Source: Flavisolibacter ginsenosidimutans
GTDB lineage: Bacteria > Bacteroidota > Bacteroidia > Chitinophagales > Chitinophagaceae
Reading direction: 5' to 3'
NCBI RefSeq assembly: GCF_007970805.1
Contig: NZ_CP042433.1
Coordinates: forward strand, 4,712,001 to 4,776,000
Length of the DNA stretch: 64,000 bases
Shown here in pieces: positions 59,630 through 64,000 of this stretch (position 1 is its first letter; each line of letters starts with the position of its first letter). The notes under the pieces are model-generated. The model did no database searches. It was not told the DNA's origin and saw nothing but the letters and a program-made list of their open reading frames with translations. Position numbers and translations under genes: made by a program.

Positions 59630-60103
59630 ATGAAAACGCTTAAAGCATTCTTCTTCTCCTTTCTTCTTGTATCACTAACAACCGTTGCCTTCGCTCAAAC
59701 AAAAACCGAAAAGCTCAACGTATCGGGCGAATGCAAGACCTGCAAAAAGAAAATTGAAACCGCCGCAAAAGCGGCCGGTGCTTCGTATGCCCTTTGGGAC
59801 GTGAACAATAAAATTCTCACCGTTAAATACAACAGCACTTCCACCAACACTGCGAAGATTGAAAACGCGGTAGCCGCCGCCGGCTACGATACGCAAGACG
59901 TAAAGGCTTCGGATGCTGCTTACAACAAACTGGATGATTGTTGCAAGTACGACCGCGCTAACGCTTCGGCTGAAAAAGGTAGCTGCTGCGACGATGCCAA
60001 ATGCAAAGAAGCCGCCTGCATGAAAGACGGCAAATGCACAAAAGACATGAGTTGCTGCAAAGAAGCCGGTTGCGACACAAAAGCCTGTTGCACAAAAGCC
60101 TAA
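59630..60103 (+). CDS. Secreted HMA-domain protein with Cys-rich tail
   Basis: 157 aa. A signal peptide (ending VAFAQ) is followed by an HMA-like domain (~26-92) with the metal site SGECKTCKKKIE and GYDTQDVKAS. The C-terminal tail (~100-157) holds twelve Cys in five pairs or singles (DDCCKYD, SCCDDAKCKEAACM, SCCKEAGC, KACCTKA), resembling a metal sink for Cu or Zn. It should be periplasmic. It is followed by a second HMA protein. Confidence 0.88.
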   Translation: MKTLKAFFFSFLLVSLTTVAFAQTKTEKLNVSGECKTCKKKIETAAKAAGASYALWDVNNKILTVKYNSTSTNTAKIENAVAAAGYDTQDVKASDAAYNKLDDCCKYDRANASAEKGSCCDDAKCKEAACMKDGKCTKDMSCCKEAGCDTKACCTKA

Positions 60104-60198
60104 CAGCGGTTTATAAATTATCGTTGCTGCAAGCCACTTTGCCTGAAAATTTTCTCTGCAATCGGCTTGCAGCTTTTCTCACGCCAAATAATTTCCGT

Positions 60199-60741
60199 AT
60201 GAAAAAGTTCTTTGCCGTGCTTTTGGTGTTTGCCTGTGCAAGCGCAAAAGCACAGATCAATAAAGTATCCCTGCAAGCCAGCGGCCTAACTTGTTCCATG
60301 TGTTCAAAGGCTGTAAAAAATGCCTTGGAAGCTGTTTCGTTTGTGGACAAAGTGCAGGTGGACATCAAGAACCAGCAATACAACCTTTCGTTTAAAGAAG
60401 GCAGTGTCGTTGACCTGGATGCGCTCAACAAAGCCGTGCAGGACGCTGGCTTTTCCGTGGCTTCACTGAAAGCCTCTGCCTTGGTTCATCAATTAAAAGT
60501 TGAAAAAGACGAGCATTTAAAAATTGGTGATGAAAACTTTCATTTTCTGAACGCAGCCGGCCAGACGCTTGACGGCGTGGTCAACTTTTCTGTTGTTGAC
60601 AAAGGCTTTGTTTCGGCCAAAGAGTTTAAGAAATATGCAGCCATGACAAAGATGACCTGCGTGCAAACGGGCCATACGGCAAAGTGTTGTGCTTCGCCAC
60701 AGGCATCCGTGAATTCGAGAATTTATCACGTGGTAATTTAA
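60199..60741 (+). CDS. Secreted HMA-domain protein, second
   Basis: 180 aa from the ATG at 60199. A signal peptide (ending SAKAQ) and an HMA-like domain (~22-90) with metal site SGLTCSMCSKAVKNAL, then FVDKVQVDIKNQ. The second half (~95-180) has HLKIGDENFHFLNAAG and KCCASPQ, a possible extra metal site. It probably binds Cu(I) in the periplasm and works with the neighbours. A terminator-like hairpin follows its stop. Confidence 0.85.
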   Translation: MKKFFAVLLVFACASAKAQINKVSLQASGLTCSMCSKAVKNALEAVSFVDKVQVDIKNQQYNLSFKEGSVVDLDALNKAVQDAGFSVASLKASALVHQLKVEKDEHLKIGDENFHFLNAAGQTLDGVVNFSVVDKGFVSAKEFKKYAAMTKMTCVQTGHTAKCCASPQASVNSRIYHVVI

Positions 60742-60745
60742 ATCC

Positions 60746-60776
60746 AAAGCCCTCTTTGCGGAGGGCTTTTCTTTTT
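60746..60776 (+). terminator. Terminator-like hairpin directly before next start codon
   Basis: AAAGCCCTC, TTTGCG, GAGGGCTTT (9-bp perfect stem) and a TCTTTTT run. It ends at 60776, one base before the ATG of the following gene, so it may act as attenuator or intercistronic terminator. Confidence 0.75.
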
Positions 60777-61607
60777 ATGAAAAAGATATTTTTTTCCTTG
60801 TGCGTCTGGTTGTGCATATCCGCAAAGGCACAGGAACTTTATCCTTATGCCGAACCGGCGTCCAATATGCCGTCGCATTCAATCTCTCTAAAAAACACTT
60901 CAATTTTTCAACGCGACGATTATAGTAATCGCAACGTGCAACGGCACATGCCCGAACTGATGTTTGGCTTGAACAAAGATTGGATGCTTCACCTGAGCAC
61001 AACGGTTTCAAACATGCACCAGCAGCAAATGATTTGGGAAGGAGCGAGGCTGTACGCGAAATACCGCTTTCTGGCAAACGATGATGTGCACGAGCATTTT
61101 CGCATGGCCACTTTTGCCGCCGCGGCCTTTAGCCGGAATCATTTGGACCATAACGAAATCAACATCAGTATGGGCGATCAGAGCGGTGTGCAGGCCGGGC
61201 TTATTGCCACGCAGCTTTGGAACAGGATTGCCCTTTCCGCAACGGGAAGTTGGAACGAAGTGCTGAACGATGAGCGGTGGAATAAAATGTATCCTGATAA
61301 ATATGCCGTACACGCCGTGAATTACAGTTTATCCGCAGGCTATCTTCTGCTGCCTTTTGAATACAAGGATTACAACCAGACCAACGTCAATCTTTACGCA
61401 GAATTATTGGGCAGCCGAAACATTGCCTTTCGCGAAAAATATTACGTTGATTTTGCTCCTTCGGTGCAAGCCATCTTCAACAGTACGGCAAAGCTGAATC
61501 TCGGTTATCGCTTTCAGTTAAGCAGCGATATTGATCGTCTGGCAAAAAACAGTTGGATGATCAGCTTCGAATATATTTTTTTGAATGCGTTGAAGAAAAA
61601 GCATTAA
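60777..61607 (+). CDS. Outer membrane beta-barrel-like protein of unknown function
   Basis: 276 aa from the ATG at 60777 (MKKIFFSLCVWLCISAKAQ, signal peptide). The mature part is rich in amphipathic strands (FGLNKDWMLHLSTTVSNM, SAGYLLLPFEYKDYN, KLNLGYRFQLSSDID) with Met and His clusters (SNMHQQQMIWEG, HEHFRMATF). It ends SWMISFEYIFLNALKKKH. It lies in the metal cluster, and Cu-related outer membrane function is inferred from context only. Its stop overlaps the stop of the convergent transporter gene by 3-4 nt. Confidence 0.8.
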   Translation: MKKIFFSLCVWLCISAKAQELYPYAEPASNMPSHSISLKNTSIFQRDDYSNRNVQRHMPELMFGLNKDWMLHLSTTVSNMHQQQMIWEGARLYAKYRFLANDDVHEHFRMATFAAAAFSRNHLDHNEINISMGDQSGVQAGLIATQLWNRIALSATGSWNEVLNDERWNKMYPDKYAVHAVNYSLSAGYLLLPFEYKDYNQTNVNLYAELLGSRNIAFREKYYVDFAPSVQAIFNSTAKLNLGYRFQLSSDIDRLAKNSWMISFEYIFLNALKKKH

Positions 61608-62371
61608 GGTTTACACAAGGATAACCGAAACGAAAGACCGATGGCTACATAATTCTTTAGTGGCGAATCGCCCAGGCCAAAGCCGGACGACAAATCAATT
61701 TTTGTGTTGTGTGAAATGAAGTAAGCAAGGCCACCGTCAAGGTTGTGTTCCGCTACGTTATTTGCAAACGAACCAAAGGCTTCAACATAGGCATACCATT
61801 TTTCGCCAAGCGAAAAGCCCGGCGCGAAGGTGTAAAAGAAAGCCGTTGGTTCATCGCTTTTTTCCACGCCAAGATTATAACCGAGCGATATATTTTTTGT
61901 CAAAGAGTTTTGCAGCGACAATCGCGCCGCATACGAAGGTGTGCCGGAACGAAGTTGTTTGCTGGCAGCAAACGGCAAGCTGATGTGGGTAATTAAAGAA
62001 GCTTTTGGCCTTGCACCTTTTTCTTCAAACAGCCGAAGCTTTGTACCTACTTCAACGGGCTGCAACAAAGTATTGGTTTTGGTGGCGGGAATGTAAGGAA
62101 GGTACTCTGTTAACACAGTGGTCTCTAACCGCAGTTCGAAACGGTTTGAAAGACCGTATTTCAACAAAGAAGCAGGATGCACCAATTGCGAACGGCCAGC
62201 GCCGTATTTTTCGGCGCTCATTCCGAACTCTGCCTGAATGAATTTGCGGGGAACAAGAAAAGGCGTTTCGGTTTGGTCGGGCCGGTCGGTTTCAATTTCC
62301 TCCGTCATTTGTGCTGTTGCAGCAGCAGCTGCGTATAGAAGCAAAGCGAAAACAAAAAAGAAGGTTCGCAT
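61604..62371 (-). CDS. Outer membrane transporter-like protein (phenol MetA-type barrel)
   Basis: 255 aa. A signal peptide (ending AATAQ) is followed by EIETDRPDQTETPFLVP, typical of the Phenol_MetA_deg-like barrels of Bacteroidota. Beta strands alternate through the rest (FELRLETTVLTEY, YAARLSLQNSLTKN) and the end is YVAIGLSFRLSLCKP. It probably forms an outer membrane channel. It has its own promoter region with a strong palindrome at 62391-62416, a candidate metalloregulator operator. Confidence 0.82.
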   Translation of the reverse strand: MRTFFFVFALLLYAAAAATAQMTEEIETDRPDQTETPFLVPRKFIQAEFGMSAEKYGAGRSQLVHPASLLKYGLSNRFELRLETTVLTEYLPYIPATKTNTLLQPVEVGTKLRLFEEKGARPKASLITHISLPFAASKQLRSGTPSYAARLSLQNSLTKNISLGYNLGVEKSDEPTAFFYTFAPGFSLGEKWYAYVEAFGSFANNVAEHNLDGGLAYFISHNTKIDLSSGFGLGDSPLKNYVAIGLSFRLSLCKP

Positions 62372-62390
62372 GAATTAGGCTTGTTTCAAA

Positions 62391-62416
62391 TAAAATTTAG
62401 ATAAACCTAAATTTTA
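62391..62416 (-). promoter_or_regulatory. Perfect palindrome, candidate DtxR/MntR-type operator
   Basis: TAAAATTTAG, six bases, CTAAATTTTA: 10-bp perfect arms, 20 nt before the ATG of the MetA-like barrel gene. The core TTTAG-n6-CTAAA resembles sites of DtxR/MntR-family metal repressors; the family assignment is inference. One arm overlaps a TAnnTTTT promoter-like box. Confidence 0.5.
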
Positions 62417-62450
62417 AGCCGAAAGTACAAAGCCTGAAACGGCGTAAAAA

Positions 62451-63647
62451 TTATTTTTCAAAAAGGCAGAAACTTCCGCCTACCCAACTTTTATCCTTGT
62501 TATAGCGAACGCCAATCATTTTGCCCTTGCTTAGTCTTGATAAATTTTGCGCAGCCATAAATTTTTTTTTGCCCGGCTCCCAAAAATAAAAAAGACGGAT
62601 CTCGGCTTTGGCCGGACCGTCGGGTGTGGCAATCGCATCGGCGTATTTTACCTTTCGCTGAATGATCCAGTTTTCTTTATCAGTGATGTTTTCAATTTGT
62701 TCTTTGGTTACATCAATAATGACGCCTTGCCCGGCAAAAGAAAAGAGCGGTTTCACAACGTAGTTTCCCAAATCGTCCGGCAATTCTTTTACCTCGTTTA
62801 AAAACTTCGTGTACGGCACGTAAGGGTGATTGATGAAGGGCAGTGTAAATTTGCTCAGGCGGTAAAACCAGTTAGGATGCGGTACCCATGTTACGTTCAA
62901 ATCTTGCAGCATCAGCTTTCCTTTTTCCTGCACTTCCGGTGATTGCTGAAAGAGGTCGTCAAAAATGAGGCGGTTGTAAATGCGTTCGATTTTTGTTTTC
63001 ACGCCGTCGCGCAGGTAGTATAAATCTTTTCCTTCCTGAATCAAATCAGTCAGGCAAACGGCCTTTACACCCAGCAAATCTTCGGTGGCGCTGAAGTCAA
63101 TCCGCGTTTTTTGGCCTTCCGGAAAAATTTCCAGCAGAATGACATTTTCAACAGGTGTATCACCAATGATGACTTTTTTCAAAAGCCCGATGTAAGTTTT
63201 CTTATCGTAGCCGTTGAGATACGAGCTGAAGCCGTCGGGACACCAGAAATGTTTTTCATAAATTTCCGGCAGCACCGCTTCCCATGCAAACAATGACGGG
63301 AAGCCTTGCATCTCTATCAACTGCGGTTCCAATTCACCGGCTTCATTTTGGCAAACACCAAAATCAAAAGCGATGCAGTGCGGATGGTCGTCTTGTCCGG
63401 GCACGTTCACGTTTGTCGGAATGGCTCGGTCGCTTTCGCGTCTGTACTCGTCTGTGTTCACTTCATTCAAGATGGCCTCGCAGGCATCAAGCATTTTTTG
63501 TGTGAAATCTTTTGGTACAAAAACCGGCGTTTCGGCCACGCGAAAATCCAATTGCCCGGGATACACATTGGCGAGGTCTTTAAGGTAGGCTTGGTAAGCT
63601 TCTTCAGTAAACCGTTGGTTGAACTGTTGGCGTATGGCGGGAATCAT
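62451..63647 (-). CDS. Conserved protein with ATP-grasp-like features
   Basis: 398 aa from the internal ATG (MIPAIRQQFNQRF); a TTG at 63668 is the longer alternative. There is no signal peptide. Segments GNYVVKPLFSFAGQGVIID, NWIIQRKVKYADAIATP and AEIRLFYFW resemble the nucleotide and Mg-binding lobes of ATP-grasp enzymes, and LEPQLIEMQGFPSLFAWEA resembles a substrate-binding loop. I do not recognise a named enzyme. The gene stands alone between the metal cluster and the partial gene at the end. Confidence 0.7.
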   Translation of the reverse strand: MIPAIRQQFNQRFTEEAYQAYLKDLANVYPGQLDFRVAETPVFVPKDFTQKMLDACEAILNEVNTDEYRRESDRAIPTNVNVPGQDDHPHCIAFDFGVCQNEAGELEPQLIEMQGFPSLFAWEAVLPEIYEKHFWCPDGFSSYLNGYDKKTYIGLLKKVIIGDTPVENVILLEIFPEGQKTRIDFSATEDLLGVKAVCLTDLIQEGKDLYYLRDGVKTKIERIYNRLIFDDLFQQSPEVQEKGKLMLQDLNVTWVPHPNWFYRLSKFTLPFINHPYVPYTKFLNEVKELPDDLGNYVVKPLFSFAGQGVIIDVTKEQIENITDKENWIIQRKVKYADAIATPDGPAKAEIRLFYFWEPGKKKFMAAQNLSRLSKGKMIGVRYNKDKSWVGGSFCLFEK

Positions 63648-63697
63648 GCGGAAGAAAATTTCGGTCAAAATTAGTTAACAATGGTTTGCATGCACAA

Positions 63698-64000
63698 TTA
63701 CCAGTTGATTAGCTTTTTGCCAATGCTGATGACGTTCTTATCACCTTCAAGTGTGACCTTGGTCCCTGCCCACCAATATTTTTTTTTCTCAGCAAGCGGA
63801 TGGGTGGCAGATATAGTTGTATTTATCAGGCGAACGTTTCGAAAAAGTCCTATCCAATCATTTTCATCAAGGTTATCACCTAAGTATTCCATCTTGCAAT
63901 TAATAAGCTGGTATTTTTCTTCGGGTTTCCAATTGGCGCTCTGATCAAACCAGACCAGCTTTTTCTTGTGTGATCGCATAAGGCAGTTTTCAAAGAGCAG
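63698..64000 (-). CDS. Uncharacterised protein, C-terminal part (truncated by window end)
   Basis: The frame is open from the stop at 63698 to the window edge. An ATG at 63979 (MRSHKKKLVWFDQ) would give 93 aa, but no stop precedes it in the window, so the gene may continue. It contains WKPEEKYQLINCKMEYLG and ISATHPLAEKKKYWWAGTKV. No family recognised. Confidence 0.5.
   Translation of the reverse strand: MLFENCLMRSHKKKLVWFDQSANWKPEEKYQLINCKMEYLGDNLDENDWIGLFRNVRLINTTISATHPLAEKKKYWWAGTKVTLEGDKNVISIGKKLINW

Overview
The window looks like the chromosome of a Bacteroidota bacterium, most likely a Chitinophagaceae-type soil or plant-associated glycan degrader. This is inferred from SusC/SusD pairs with ECF sigma/FecR control, T9SS-type C-terminal sorting domains, TAnnTTTG-like promoters, an exosortase with a PFDGG-type substrate, and HYC_CC_PP-type and phenol-MetA-like outer membrane proteins. 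No tRNA, rRNA, CRISPR array, phage or intact transposon was seen. Most genes lie on the minus strand.

Layout. 1-1374: two glycosyltransferases (one cut by the window edge). 1543-3387: an ABC exporter. 3391-12612: two paralogous operons, each with a giant secreted protein carrying a T9SS-like C-terminal domain followed by a small PFDGG-CTERM protein; the first also has a small secreted protein and an exosortase, and the second PFDGG-CTERM copy is frameshifted. 13129-15916: a TonB receptor with a small His/Cys-rich secreted protein. 16174-22277: housekeeping genes (response regulator, thiolase, pyrD, terC-like, rsmE, dnaB). 22278-22729: an intergenic region rich in DnaA-box-like sites. 22730-31613: a molybdenum-cofactor operon feeding a nitrate-reductase-like molybdoenzyme, with a TSUP transporter inside it and a divergent SLAC1/TehA-type channel. 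31671-55903: a large polysaccharide utilisation locus (ECF sigma, FecR, SusC, SusD, LamG lipoprotein, seven-haem cytochrome, FG-GAP/UnbV protein, two GH30, two GH144-like, esterase, GH43-like with CBM, SGNH esterase, GH3). 56105-59003: purine nucleoside phosphorylase and a putative porin. 59158-62371: a metal-handling cluster (HYC_CC_PP, two HMA proteins, two outer membrane proteins). 62451-64000: an ATP-grasp-like protein and a partial gene.

How the genes work together. The PUL enzymes point to a beta-glucan, plausibly beta-1,2 and/or beta-1,6 linked: surface GH144/GH30 enzymes would cut the chain, SusC/D would import oligomers and GH3 would finish them, under sigma/FecR control. The moa/moe genes form a nearly closed Moco assembly line, with moaA not in the window, ending in the molybdoenzyme at the head of the operon.

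The most unusual signals are the following. (1) The duplicated exosortase/PFDGG-CTERM/T9SS modules share a near-identical ~360-bp tract, a conserved promoter box and matching 3' hairpins. (2) A family of degenerate seven-base tandem repeats, sometimes as inverted pairs, sits between genes and in frame inside pyrD and rsmE. (3) A second palindromic repeat family lies between genes and inside the GH43-like gene. (4) A multihaem cytochrome and a UnbV-type protein are embedded in a glucan PUL.
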